Origin: Burkholderia sp. PAMC 26561
Lineage (GTDB): Bacteria > Pseudomonadota > Gammaproteobacteria > Burkholderiales > Burkholderiaceae
Direction: 5' to 3'
DNA length: 64,000 nt
NCBI RefSeq assembly: GCF_001557535.2
Contig: NZ_CP014308.1
Span: 124,001 to 188,000 of the forward strand
Shown: positions 53,435 through 62,536 of the stretch, piece by piece
Numbering within the stretch: the stretch's first letter is position 1
Layout: each line of letters begins with the position of its first letter
The notes under the pieces: generated by a model
Database searches by the model: none
What the model was told of the DNA's origin: nothing
Seen by the model: the letters and a program-made list of their open reading frames with translations, nothing else
Position numbers and translations under genes: made by a program

Positions 53435-54130
53435 ATGACTCCCATTCCGGACCATGAGAATCGTGCGACCGCTATCATCGAAGGGCGACACTTTAACGAA
53501 AATGATATTCAGGATGCCGAACTTAATCGCGCCCGGCACGCACTGGCTTACTTGAAGCGCAAGCTGGGCAATGAGGCGATGCGAGCCTTGCTCGACGACG
53601 ACCTGCGCACGATGCACGCTCAGGTCCGTCAATGGGTGCAGGCGTCGTCCGGCCAATGGCGTACCGCTTCCGTGGAGTTGATCGTTCCTGGACCCGGTGC
53701 ACATTCTTTCCAGGATTGGTATGTCGAAGCAATGGCCAACAAGCGTGAAGCTGAATTGCGTGCCGGCCATCCCGAACATTTCGTTAGCCATCCTCTATCG
53801 AATCAGGTTGAAGTGATCGAGAACATTGGCGAGACCGAATTGCCTTGGCGGGTGTTTTACCGCGGGCTGCCTGACGATTTCGTTTATCCGGCTCCCTGGG
53901 ACCCCAGCTATGCATTGCACTACGGCATGGAAATCCTTGATGCCGATGGGGTAAGGGTGGGGTTCAGCATGCGTCAGTCGCGCGACATTGAAGAAGGGCT
54001 AAACCTTAAATTTACTACTGTTTTACCGTCGGCCGTCCCGGAGCAGATACTGAGCAAGCATCTGAACCACTTTGCGGTCGAGTTCCGAAACTGGACTCGT
54101 ATTGCACGTGAGCGAGGCAACGAGACCTAA
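53435..54130 (+). CDS. unknown 231-aa protein of the catabolic operon
   Basis: A 231-residue soluble protein I do not recognise with confidence. Visible segments are HSFQDWYVEAMANKREAELR, AGHPEHFVSHPLSNQVEVIE, LPWRVFYRGLPDDFVYPAPW and DPSYALHYGMEILDADGVRV. Several His, Asp and Glu residues (H-P-E-H, D-P-S-Y, H-Y-G) could bind a metal. A distant likeness to the DAPG/phloretin hydrolase (PhlG-type) fold is possible, but only a guess. It is tightly placed between the hydrolase and cupin genes, so it probably acts in the same pathway. Confidence 0.72.
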   Translation: MTPIPDHENRATAIIEGRHFNENDIQDAELNRARHALAYLKRKLGNEAMRALLDDDLRTMHAQVRQWVQASSGQWRTASVELIVPGPGAHSFQDWYVEAMANKREAELRAGHPEHFVSHPLSNQVEVIENIGETELPWRVFYRGLPDDFVYPAPWDPSYALHYGMEILDADGVRVGFSMRQSRDIEEGLNLKFTTVLPSAVPEQILSKHLNHFAVEFRNWTRIARERGNET

Positions 54131-54144
54131 ACAGGAGAACAGCT

Positions 54145-54564
54145 ATGAAACTAAATTACTCAGGTGATGTGCCAAGCCAGACCGTCAACTCCGAATGGTA
54201 TAGCGGCCAGGTGTGGACAACCGCACTTGCAGAGAGCGAAGCTCCGCAACGGCTGCATGTGGTACTGGCGACCTTCGCCCCGGGTGCGCGCACTGCGTGG
54301 CATACCCACCCGTACGGTCAGATACTCATCGCTACATCGGGATCCGGGCGCGTGCAACTCGCTGGCGAACCGGCGAAAACACTCAATCCGGGCGATAGCG
54401 TCACGATCGCCGCAGGTGAGCGCCATTGGCATGGCGCAGGACCGGACCAGGTTTTTACCCATATCTCGATTCAGGGGGCACGTCCGGACGGCACCATGGC
54501 GGACTGGTTTGATCTTGTCACCGACGAGGTGTACGCACAAGCGGCGCGGGAGACGCACTCATGA
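54145..54564 (+). CDS. small cupin protein
   Basis: A 139-residue single-domain cupin: the first motif is AWHTHPYGQILIATSGSGRV (G-x5-H-x-H-type metal site), the second is LNPGDSVTIAAGERHWHGAG (P-G-D-x-V-x-I-x-x-G-x-x-H-W-H-G). It resembles cupins annotated as carboxymuconolactone-decarboxylase-linked or mandelonitrile-lyase-like; a metal-dependent enzyme role is likely. AGGAG lies about 8 bases upstream. The stop overlaps the aldehyde dehydrogenase start (54561-54564). Confidence 0.85.
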   Translation: MKLNYSGDVPSQTVNSEWYSGQVWTTALAESEAPQRLHVVLATFAPGARTAWHTHPYGQILIATSGSGRVQLAGEPAKTLNPGDSVTIAAGERHWHGAGPDQVFTHISIQGARPDGTMADWFDLVTDEVYAQAARETHS

Positions 54565-55934
54565 CCTACCAGTCAATCAACCCATTTACGGAAGCTGTTC
54601 TCCGATCGTTTCCTGAGCACACTGATGCCGAGTTAGAAGCAGTTTTGGCCTCAGCCGAGCTGGCATTCCAAAATGACTGGCGGGGTCGCTCCTACGAGCA
54701 GCGCGGGGCGGTTTTGCGAAGGGCCGCGACGATACTTAACGATCGCATCGACCACTTCGCGGTTATTGCCACTCGGGAGATGGGCAAGTTGTTGCGCGAG
54801 GCCAGGGAGGAAATCGCTCTTTGCGCTGATATCCTACGCTACTACGCGGACAACGGGGAGGCGATGCTCGCCGAACGCCCGCTCGTTCTCGAGCGGGGCG
54901 AAGCGGTAGTGCATAGTAAACCCATCGGCGTGATATTTTGCATTGAGCCATGGAACTTTCCCTACTACCAGTTGGCGCGTGTTGCCGGCCCTAACTTGAT
55001 GGCCGGGAACACGCTCATTGTGAAGCACGCGCCTAGCGTTCCTGAGTGCGCCTTGGCGTTCGAGGAGCTGCTCCGCGAGGCCGGGGCGCCAGCGGGCGCG
55101 TACTCAAACGTGTTCATCTCGAACGAGCAGTGCGCGAATGCCATCGCTGATCGCAGGGTGAAGGGCGTCGCGCTTACAGGCAGCGAGCGCGCTGGAGCTG
55201 CCGTTGCTTCAGAGGCAGGGAAGGCGCTTAAGAAAAGTACGATGGAACTAGGTGGTTCGGACGCGTTCATCGTGCTTGACGACGCCGATATCGACGAGGC
55301 AGTGCGTCTGGCTGTACAGGGACGGATGAACAACATGGGCCAGGCCTGCGCCGGCTCAAAGCGTTTTATCCTGCACGAAGCCATAGCGGACGCATTTACT
55401 CGCCGTTTTTGCGATACGCTTGGAACGTATGTTCCGGGCGATCCTATGGATGACCAAACGTCGCTAGCGCCGCTATGCAGCTTATCTGCGCTCGAACGTG
55501 CCTTGGCGCAGATCAACATCGCGGTCGCGCGCGGCGCCAAGGTGCTTTCAGGAGGCAATAGGCTGCAACGCTCAGGATATTTCCTGGCTCCGACGGTGCT
55601 GGTCGACGTCAGCCCGGATAACCCCGTCTTTAGACAAGAGTTCTTTGCGCCAGTGGCGATGGTCTTCAGGGTGGCAAGCGACGGCGAGGCGGTAGAGCTT
55701 GCCAACGACTCTCCCTATGGACTCGGCGGCTCCGTTGTTACCACCAACATCGAGAGAGGCAAGCGTATCGCGGCCCAGATGGATACCGGCATGGTGTTCA
55801 TTAACGACACGGTGATATCTGCTCCCGATCTGCCTTTCGGTGGCGTCAAAAATTCAGGCTACGGACGCGAGCTCTCCGATCTCGGTATCCAGGAGTTCGT
55901 TAATAGAAAGCTGGTCACTGTGACGACGACTTAG
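54561..55934 (+). CDS. NAD(P)-dependent aldehyde (succinate semialdehyde-type) dehydrogenase
   Basis: A 457-residue aldehyde dehydrogenase of the Sad/GabD-like group. NAD-binding: PIGVIFCIEPWNFPYYQLAR and VALTGSERAGAAVASEAGKA. Catalytic Glu in MELGGSDAFIVLDDADIDEA and Cys in NMGQACAGSKRFILHEA. C-terminal PFGGVKNSGYGRELSDLGIQ. It would oxidise an aldehyde made upstream in the pathway. The ATG overlaps the cupin stop by 4 bases (ATGA). Confidence 0.93.
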   Translation: MTYQSINPFTEAVLRSFPEHTDAELEAVLASAELAFQNDWRGRSYEQRGAVLRRAATILNDRIDHFAVIATREMGKLLREAREEIALCADILRYYADNGEAMLAERPLVLERGEAVVHSKPIGVIFCIEPWNFPYYQLARVAGPNLMAGNTLIVKHAPSVPECALAFEELLREAGAPAGAYSNVFISNEQCANAIADRRVKGVALTGSERAGAAVASEAGKALKKSTMELGGSDAFIVLDDADIDEAVRLAVQGRMNNMGQACAGSKRFILHEAIADAFTRRFCDTLGTYVPGDPMDDQTSLAPLCSLSALERALAQINIAVARGAKVLSGGNRLQRSGYFLAPTVLVDVSPDNPVFRQEFFAPVAMVFRVASDGEAVELANDSPYGLGGSVVTTNIERGKRIAAQMDTGMVFINDTVISAPDLPFGGVKNSGYGRELSDLGIQEFVNRKLVTVTTT

Positions 55935-56002
55935 CGGGTCCGCAAATTTTGGTACGCCGTTGGGGCGGGGCTTATGACTTACAAGCGATGAAGGAGACTT
56001 TC

Positions 56003-57091
56003 GTGAGCAGCAACTTGCAGACTGGTATTGTCGGCGCGAGCGCTGAGCGTGGATGGGCCAGGATATCCCACGTCCCGGCCATCCAGCAACTCGACGGGCT
56101 CGAGCTCCGGTCCGTCGTCACTCGGAAACAATCATCCGCAAACATGGCGGTTGAGGCGTTCGGCGCAGCAAAGGGATATGACGATCCGAAGGAATTGTTC
56201 GTCGATCCCGAAATTGACATCGTGGCAGTTGCGGTTAACGTTCCCTCGCACCGCGATCTTGTATTGGCCGCGCTCGCGGCGGGCAAGCACGTCTACTGCG
56301 AGTATCCGCTTGGCCGCAACGTCGCCGAGGCCGAAGAAATGGCTGAGGCCGCACGTAAGGCCGGAGTTCATGTTGCCATCGGCCTGCAGCTACGCGCCAA
56401 CCCTGCGGCTGTCCGCGCGCGAGAAATGATTATGGCGGGCAAAATCGGGCGTGTGTTGAACGCACGCGTCGTGTCGTCGACCGTGGCGTTCGGTTCTCAT
56501 ATCGAGCACGCGATGACGTTCGCGGAGAACCCTGAGAACGGCGTCACCCTGGTCAGTATCCAGGGCGCACATACAATCGATCTCGCAATTGCTTTGCTTG
56601 GAGAATTTACTGACATCACCGCGCTAGCGTCTACCCAGTTTCCGCAGATTGCAATCGCAGGTGGCGCACCGCAACACCGGACGACCCCCGACCATCTTGC
56701 GCTTATAGCGCGGCTAGCCGGTGGCGCGCCGCTTTCAATCGAGGTGATAGGCGGCCGGCCTGCTGATCAGGCGGCCTTCCGTTTCGAAGTGATCGGCGAA
56801 ACAGGAAAACTTGTCCTCATCGGAGGCGCTCCTCGCGGCGTTCAGTCGGGCGTGCTGCGCCTGTTTCTCGATGACGAGGAGCAAACCGTGGACGCGGGAG
56901 CAGTCGCTACCCCAGAGTCTGCCGTCAACGTCGCTGGCGTATACATGGCGCTGCGCGACGACATCACAAGCGGCACCCGAACTGCACCCGACTTCGACCA
57001 TGCAGTTCGCGTAACGCGGTTGATAAAGGACGTGATGGCCGCATCACAGAGTGGTTCTCGCGTCTCTGCGTCCGACTGGCCCTGTTACTGA
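56003..57091 (+). CDS. Gfo/Idh/MocA-family oxidoreductase
   Basis: A 362-residue NAD(P)-dependent dehydrogenase. The N-terminal Rossmann fold starts LQTGIVGASAERGWARISHV and has HVYCEYPLGRNVAEAEEMAE (E-Y-P in place of the more common E-K-P; the Lys important in many members is missing). The C-terminal part has LVSIQGAHTIDLAIALLGEF, with the catalytic-type His region (G-x-H-x-x-D). I chose the GTG at 56003, which has AAGGAG 6 bases upstream; an ATG at 55988 would put that site inside the gene. Last gene of the operon, followed by an IS701. Confidence 0.88.
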   Translation: MSSNLQTGIVGASAERGWARISHVPAIQQLDGLELRSVVTRKQSSANMAVEAFGAAKGYDDPKELFVDPEIDIVAVAVNVPSHRDLVLAALAAGKHVYCEYPLGRNVAEAEEMAEAARKAGVHVAIGLQLRANPAAVRAREMIMAGKIGRVLNARVVSSTVAFGSHIEHAMTFAENPENGVTLVSIQGAHTIDLAIALLGEFTDITALASTQFPQIAIAGGAPQHRTTPDHLALIARLAGGAPLSIEVIGGRPADQAAFRFEVIGETGKLVLIGGAPRGVQSGVLRLFLDDEEQTVDAGAVATPESAVNVAGVYMALRDDITSGTRTAPDFDHAVRVTRLIKDVMAASQSGSRVSASDWPCY

Positions 57092-57303
57092 AGGCGACAC
57101 GACTGACACGCACCCGCACGTGTACCGCGGCGGGGCGGCACGTCTCCAAGAGGATGCGCCGCGCCTATGAATCTCCACATAATCTATTGACGAGACCAGA
57201 CCGTGCAGCGACGCTGTACCGCCCGCCGAGACGTGTGCGACATCCGCGCGAGCGCGGTCGCAAGCCCGCGCTCCCGTTCCCGAATCGACCAATAGCGTCC
57301 TAG

Positions 57304-58764
57304 TACTACTGTGTCATAAAACAAGGTGGCGCAATACAGCAATACGGACATCTCTGTAGTTGCTTGGAGATGTGGGCAGCAATTCGCCAGCGCAGCGTTG
57401 CGATCGAATCAGATACGTGTCGCTGCATGCGCTGGGGAGCCGCGTGGGGTGTAGTCCGCGGGTAAGGCAGGTATGCTGCGGACTTCGGAGTTTTTTTTAC
57501 TGCCTTGACTCAGGCGCTGTGCGACGAGAAACCCGTAGGCGGCAATGCATAGGGATGCGTGATGATGAAAACCCCGCCACCCACGCCCCTCGAAGTGTCC
57601 GAGGCCAAACTCCTGCTTGAGATCCTGATAGTCACGCTCAATGCGCCAACGCATTTTGGCAACGTGAACGAGATGTTGCACAACCGTCTCTTCCGGCAAA
57701 GTTGAAAGCCAGTATTTGGTCGGTTCGATTTCGCCAATGGGCCATTCGATAAGCAGCCATTCTTCATCGCGTGGTGTAGCCTGCCAATTATCACGGTGAG
57801 AGGTCCGCACGCGCAACGCCGCAAAACGGGAACTTAGTGCGGCACGAGTGCCTTCACGCCACGAAACCGTGTGATAGCAAGATGGATCGAGCGCTAGTGC
57901 CAGGTCCTTGACCGCGACTGGATTATGTCCCGGTACCCGGCGTTGCAGGCTTCGAGGTCGGCCAACTTTGCCGGTTGAGGGTACAGCCGGCAGCGGGGCA
58001 AGTCCCGGTGGCCACACGCGTGTGCTCGACTGGATGCCCACGGCGTATTGCAAGCCGAGTTCGCCAACGCTGGCACGAAACGCTGCGTCGTTTCCATAAC
58101 CCGCGTCAGCCAGCACCACTGCGTTCGGCGCACCACTTTGCCTTGCCTCACGCAGTTGCGCGATGGCGATCTGCGGCTTGGTCGCAAACTCAATCTCATC
58201 GGGCACACCGGCCTGCTGCCGTCTTGCCGGGTCGTCCGCCCATTCCCGCGGCAAGTAAAGTTGATAAGTGACTGGTAGGCTCGCCTCCTCGGTGGCTACA
58301 GACAAGCTCACAGCAACCTGGCAATTATCCGGCTTACCCAACTGCCCGCAGTATTGCCGGGCCACGCCCACCGAATGCTTTCCCTTCTTTGGAAAGCCAG
58401 TGTCGTCGATGATCCAGTACAGCCCGTTTGACGGGTCCATGTGCGGCAATACCCAGCGCCGAACCTGTTCCATCAATGCGGCGTCAGACCATTCGGATTT
58501 TGAAACGAAATGGTGTAGGGACTGATGACGCGCACTCACGCGATGCGGCTCGAGATGGGCTGCCAGCGGCTCGACACTTTTACGCGCAATCGGCAGCATC
58601 AACCCTTGGCAATAGCCCACCAGGCCGGCATGGCGATCACTATGTCCAATTGTGTCGCATAGGTGCTCCAGGTACTCATCGAACGATGTCTCCCAGTCCA
58701 TCGCTTCCTCTTGTAAAGGATGAAGAAGCTCCTATAATGCCATGAATCTTATGACACAGTAGTA
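57304..58764 (-). mobile_element. complete IS701-family element with CTAG target duplication
   Basis: A 1461-bp element with perfect 16-bp inverted repeats: TACTACTGTGTCATAA (57304-57319) and TTATGACACAGTAGTA (58749-58764). It is flanked by CTAG on both sides (57300-57303, 58765-58768), the 4-bp duplication of IS701 elements. Perfect ends and an open transposase frame suggest recent insertion. Confidence 0.95.
57409..58701 (-). CDS. IS701-family transposase
   Basis: A 430-residue DDE transposase: WETSFDEYLEHLCDTIGHSD start, GLYWIIDDTGFPKKGKHSVG (first Asp), NAVVLADAGYGNDAAFRASV (second Asp) and RWRIERDYQDLKQEFGLGHF (Y-x-x-L-K-x-E, catalytic Glu). This matches IS701 (IS4-related). The C-terminal end past the GLGHFEGRGWRGFHHHASLC motif is complete. 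ATG at 58701 with GAGGAAG upstream. Confidence 0.93.
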   Translation of the reverse strand: MDWETSFDEYLEHLCDTIGHSDRHAGLVGYCQGLMLPIARKSVEPLAAHLEPHRVSARHQSLHHFVSKSEWSDAALMEQVRRWVLPHMDPSNGLYWIIDDTGFPKKGKHSVGVARQYCGQLGKPDNCQVAVSLSVATEEASLPVTYQLYLPREWADDPARRQQAGVPDEIEFATKPQIAIAQLREARQSGAPNAVVLADAGYGNDAAFRASVGELGLQYAVGIQSSTRVWPPGLAPLPAVPSTGKVGRPRSLQRRVPGHNPVAVKDLALALDPSCYHTVSWREGTRAALSSRFAALRVRTSHRDNWQATPRDEEWLLIEWPIGEIEPTKYWLSTLPEETVVQHLVHVAKMRWRIERDYQDLKQEFGLGHFEGRGWRGFHHHASLCIAAYGFLVAQRLSQGSKKNSEVRSIPALPADYTPRGSPAHAATRI

Positions 58765-59017
58765 CTAGCTTGAATCTCTATTTGATCCAATTGGCACCGT
58801 ACTGCCCCTCGAAAGGCGGTTAATGGAGATTGTCACCTTTCGTGCGGCAGACTTACGATCGCAAACCGCAGCAGTTTAATGTCCGAGCGAAAAAATCGTA
58901 GCTCACACGCATGGTTGGGACTTGAATATTCATCGGAATATATGTTCAAGAAATCTTGCATCGATCATGCGATGCTATCGCTACGCTGTAATACCTCATG
59001 CAATATTGGAGTCTATT

Positions 59018-59407
59018 TTGACAATACATAGATTGCGCATGTCCGATTGCGTGGTGCTAAAAAATCCCGGGAAAAATTCCGTTCAAATTGTTTGGCCCGA
59101 GAACGCCCCGGATGCGATGGCCACCATAACCAGGGTCACAATGGAACCAGGAGCCGTTTCAGAGCGGCACGTCCACACGTCGTCTGAGCAAATTTGGATT
59201 GTGGAGCGGGGTGAGGCACTGCTACTTCTGACGGACGCAAGACCGGAGATTGTCAGGCAAGGCGACATCATCCGTACGCCTGCTGGTGAGATCCACGGGA
59301 TCGAGAACACCGGAGCTGAAGTCTTTGCTTACCTTGCAGTCACTTGCCCTCCAGAAAATATGGCTACCTTCTATAAATCGCGAGAGAAATCAATGGGCCA
59401 AAAGTAA
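59018..59407 (+). CDS. single-domain cupin protein
   Basis: About 129 residues (122 from the ATG at 59039). Cupin motif 1: MEPGAVSERHVHTSSEQIWI, VERGEALLLL; motif 2: VRQGDIIRTPAGEIHGIENT. His residues for a metal are present (H-V-H, E, H). The TTG at 59018 has GGAG 6 bases upstream, while the ATG at 59039 has no site, so the TTG may be the real start. It stands alone between two IS elements. The role is unknown; cupins of this size are often isomerases or dioxygenase-like. Confidence 0.78.
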   Translation: MTIHRLRMSDCVVLKNPGKNSVQIVWPENAPDAMATITRVTMEPGAVSERHVHTSSEQIWIVERGEALLLLTDARPEIVRQGDIIRTPAGEIHGIENTGAEVFAYLAVTCPPENMATFYKSREKSMGQK

Positions 59408-59617
59408 CCAATGGGTTCTCGTCTAATCGACGCCCCCTCCCTCCGCAGTCTCGGGAGTACCTAATCTGACAGATCAGGCCATTGATATTTGTGACCTCAT
59501 GGTCAAAGCGCGTAACGCTTTGCTCGCGTCCGTGCTATTAGTTTTCAGATGTAGAAATAGCTTAAACAGGCCCACACTCATGGCGAGAATGACGACGATC
59601 GCATGCACCTCGTTGAC

Positions 59618-60302
59618 GCCAACTAAGCGGGCGATCGCCGCGTTGCTGAGCGATCTGAACAACCGGCCCTTCAAGAAGCTGCCTGGCTCACGCCTTAGCG
59701 TCTTCGACGAAATCGATCGCCCGGCACTTAGGCCGTTGCCCGAGCAGCCCTATCAGTACGCGGAGTGGAAGGTCGCGCGTGTCGGCCCGGACTATCACGT
59801 CGAGCTAAATCACCACTATTACTCGGTGCCGTATCGCTACGCGCGCGAACAGGTTGACGTGCGTCACACGAACAACACCGTCGAGATCTTCCATCGCGGT
59901 CAACGCATTGCCGCTCACGGCGAAAGCGCTCGCCGCCGTTCCCACACCACGATCGACGCGCACATGCCGCCGGAGCACCTGGCTGTCGCCAAGGGCTGGG
60001 ATCCGGAGCGGCTGCGCAACTGGGCCGCCGACATCGGGCCCCCATACGGCGGCCGTCATCCAGCGCTTGCTGGGTGCCCGCAAGCATCCCCAGCAGTCGT
60101 ATTGCACCTGTAGGGCTACGGGCGCGACCGGCTCGAAGCTGCCTGCCGCCGCGCCATCGATCTGAAAGCGCCGAACTACAACTTCACTGACTCGACGCTG
60201 AAGAACGGCCTGGACCGGAAGCCCGAACCCGCTACCGGGCAGGCCGACCTGCCGCTTGTGCATGCCAATATGCGCGGGCCTTCGTACTATCACCGAAGCT
60301 GA
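59618..60302 (+). pseudogene. istA remnant of a second, truncated IS21 copy
   Basis: It matches istA at 11831-12521 closely (LNNRPFKKLPGSRLSVFDEI; LNHHYYSVPYRYAREQVDVR). The first half is missing: homology begins abruptly at about 59618. An internal deletion near 60110 removes about 26 bases and shifts the frame, giving an early stop at 60111-60113. Non-functional; same orientation as the intact copy. Confidence 0.92.
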
Positions 60303-60314
60303 AAGGGAGTCCAT

Positions 60315-60591
60315 ATACTGCATTATCCCACTGTCGACAAACTGCACGCGCTGCGCCTGCCCGGCATGGCGACGGCGCTTGCCGAGCAACAGTCCCAAGA
60401 CGGCATTGACCGGCTGGGCTTTGAAGAACGTTTGGGGCTGCTGGTCGAGCGTGAATCCAGTGAACGTGACTCGCGACAAACGGCGGCCCGGCTGCGTCGG
60501 GCCAGACTGAAGGTCCCCGACGCGTCGCCCGAGGACATCGACTATCTCACCGCCCGCGGCCTGGACCGGGCGCTCACCGCCCGGCTGCTGA
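60315..60591 (+). pseudogene. istB remnant (start codon lost, C-terminus deleted)
   Basis: It matches the first third of istB at 12540-12816 (LHALRLPGMATALAEQQSQD). The original ATG is ATA here (60315-60317). Homology ends at about 60591, just before the Walker A region, and runs into unrelated sequence. Non-functional. Confidence 0.9.
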
Positions 60592-60716
60592 TGGCTATAT
60601 TCATTCGTTGTACGTTCATCTACTGATCATTCTCGTGCATGGTCGAAGTTTTTTTGATCACGTCGGCATTCTCCTATCGGTTGCGATAGAGTGCCGCCTC
60701 GAGACGAGGAGTATTG

Positions 60717-61616
60717 ATGGCCGACAAGCTCGCTGGAATGCAAGTCTTCGTAAAGACCGCCGAGTGCGGCTCTTTCACCGCCGCGGCCTCGCAGCTAGGT
60801 ATGTCGGCACAGATGGCAGGGAAACATGTGGCGACCCTGGAAAAGCGGGTGGGCGCTCGCTTGATCAACCGATCCACCCACAGTCAGAGCTTGACTGAAG
60901 CGGGAAGACTTTATCTCGAGGGTTGCAAGCTGGCATTGGCCGCGGTTGAGGATGCTGAGGCCCGAGTGACTGACCAGATTGGTGTGCCGCAGGGGGCGCT
61001 ACGAATCGCAGCCCCGATCGGTATTGGGTCAAGTCTTCTCATTCCGCACCTAATTAGCTTCCTCAAAGCCTATCCAGGTGTTTCCATCGAACTCAACCTG
61101 TCGGACCGAATCGTGGACGTCGTTGCCGAGGGATTCGACGTCGCCTTGAGAATCGGTAACTTACCCAATTCGGCACTCATTTCGAGGGTGCTCTGTCCCT
61201 ACCGTATGATCACCTGTGCTTCCCCGGAATATCTTGCGGATCAGGGGATACCAGCAATGCCTGAAGAGCTCGAAGGTCATCAGTGTTTGGACTTCACTTT
61301 TCCGTCGCATCCGGCACCTAACCTGTGGTTGTTCAAGTCCGGTGAACACGTTGTGCAAGTTCAGCCGAAGGGCCGCCTAGTCGTGAACGACAGCCGATCC
61401 CTTATTGCTGCAGCACTCCTAGGATTCGGCATCATCCAAATCGGTGAGTCAAAGGTGCAGCAATACGTACGGAATGGATCCCTTGTCGAACTTTTCAAAG
61501 ACTACGAAGGCCTGAGTCGACCGCTTCAAGTAGTTTTTGCTTCGCAAAAGCATCAGAACCCGAAGGTACGCGTCTTCATAGACTGGTTAGTACAAGCTTT
61601 CGCTGAACTCGGCTGA
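60717..61616 (+). CDS. LysR-family regulator
   Basis: A 299-residue LysR regulator: MADKLAGMQVFVKTAECGSF, QLGMSAQMAGKHVATLEKRV (recognition helix), NRSTHSQSLTEAGRLYLEGC, and an effector domain from about residue 90 (GALRIAAPIGIGSSLLIPHL). The ATG at 60717 has GAGGAG 5 bases upstream. It faces the molybdenum hydroxylase genes on the same strand, with a Gfo/Idh remnant between, and may control them. Confidence 0.92.
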   Translation: MADKLAGMQVFVKTAECGSFTAAASQLGMSAQMAGKHVATLEKRVGARLINRSTHSQSLTEAGRLYLEGCKLALAAVEDAEARVTDQIGVPQGALRIAAPIGIGSSLLIPHLISFLKAYPGVSIELNLSDRIVDVVAEGFDVALRIGNLPNSALISRVLCPYRMITCASPEYLADQGIPAMPEELEGHQCLDFTFPSHPAPNLWLFKSGEHVVQVQPKGRLVVNDSRSLIAAALLGFGIIQIGESKVQQYVRNGSLVELFKDYEGLSRPLQVVFASQKHQNPKVRVFIDWLVQAFAELG

Positions 61617-61734
61617 ATTAGGTTCCATCGGAAAAGGTGCAATGGTCCCAACCAATCGTTTCGAATCTTTCGCCCCTGCCACGCTGTCTCAGTTTCATGA
61701 TCAGCTTCGCAACAATTGGAGAGAAGACGAAGAA

Positions 61735-61879
61735 ATTATTGCGGGTCGGCGTGACCAGGGTAGATATGAAGACGGGTTGGGCTGCAGTCTCCCACCTGCC
61801 GGCCTTTCGAGAGATTGACGGACTCGAACTGGCGGCACGGCGCCAAAATTCGGCCACACTGTTCGCCTCTCCTACTTGA
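61735..61879 (+). pseudogene. Gfo/Idh/MocA oxidoreductase N-terminal remnant
   Basis: About 48 residues: LRVGVTRVDMKTGWAAVSHL, then PAFREIDGLELAARRQNSAT, ending at TGA. This is the first beta-alpha-beta unit of a Gfo/Idh/MocA protein and parallels the start of the gene at 56003 (GIVGASAERGWARISHVPAI). The rest is gone. The VTRVD position departs from the usual G-x-G-x-x-G, a further sign of decay. Confidence 0.75.
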
Positions 61880-62050
61880 TTGCTGACTGCACCCTTTCGG
61901 CGCATAAAAGGTTAAGCGGTTAAACGCCACGAGTTGGCTAGTCTAAAGAGAGTCTGCTTATTTCGGGCGACTAACCTCCTAAAAGTAGCTCTTTACTTTC
62001 AACGATTTTATTTCATCGGCAAATTTCGCAAACGAAAGGGACGGTATCGC

Positions 62051-62533
62051 ATGACTCACCCTGACTTGGAAGTCTTATTGAAACTGCGCATTAACGAGAA
62101 GCCGCTCGAGCTACAGGTCGATTCGCGGACGACATTGCTCGACCTTCTGCGTGAAAGGCTGGATCTGACCGGTACAAAAAAGGGATGTGATCACGGGCAG
62201 TGCGGAGCCTGCACGGTTCACATCAATGGGGAAGCGCAGCTGTCTTGTCTGACACTGGCCGTCATGTGTCAAGACACCGATATCCGGACAATAGAGAGCC
62301 TTGCCACGAGCGACGTTCTCCATTCGTTGCAACAAGCATTTATCGAGCACGATGCGTTTCAATGTGGCTACTGCACGTCCGGGCAGATCATGAGCGCGGC
62401 GACCCTTATAAATCAGCCGGTGCTAACCGATCCTGAGATCCGCGACGGGATGAGTGGCAATTTGTGCCGCTGCGCCGCATACCCCAATATCGTGGCGGCC
62501 ATTAAGGCGGCATACCTCTCGAAAGGAATTTAG
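62051..62533 (+). CDS. 2Fe-2S subunit of a xanthine-oxidase-family enzyme (PaoA/YagT-like)
   Basis: A 160-residue small subunit. The plant-type [2Fe-2S] ligands are in GCDHGQCGACTVHING plus the Cys in LSCLTLAV. The second cluster ligands are in FQCGYCTSGQIMSAATLI and GNLCRCAAYPNIVAAIK. Unlike E. coli PaoA there is no Tat signal, so the enzyme is probably cytoplasmic. It passes electrons from the molybdenum cofactor to FAD. The FAD subunit gene starts 3 bases after the stop. Confidence 0.93.
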   Translation: MTHPDLEVLLKLRINEKPLELQVDSRTTLLDLLRERLDLTGTKKGCDHGQCGACTVHINGEAQLSCLTLAVMCQDTDIRTIESLATSDVLHSLQQAFIEHDAFQCGYCTSGQIMSAATLINQPVLTDPEIRDGMSGNLCRCAAYPNIVAAIKAAYLSKGI

Positions 62534-62536
62534 TCC

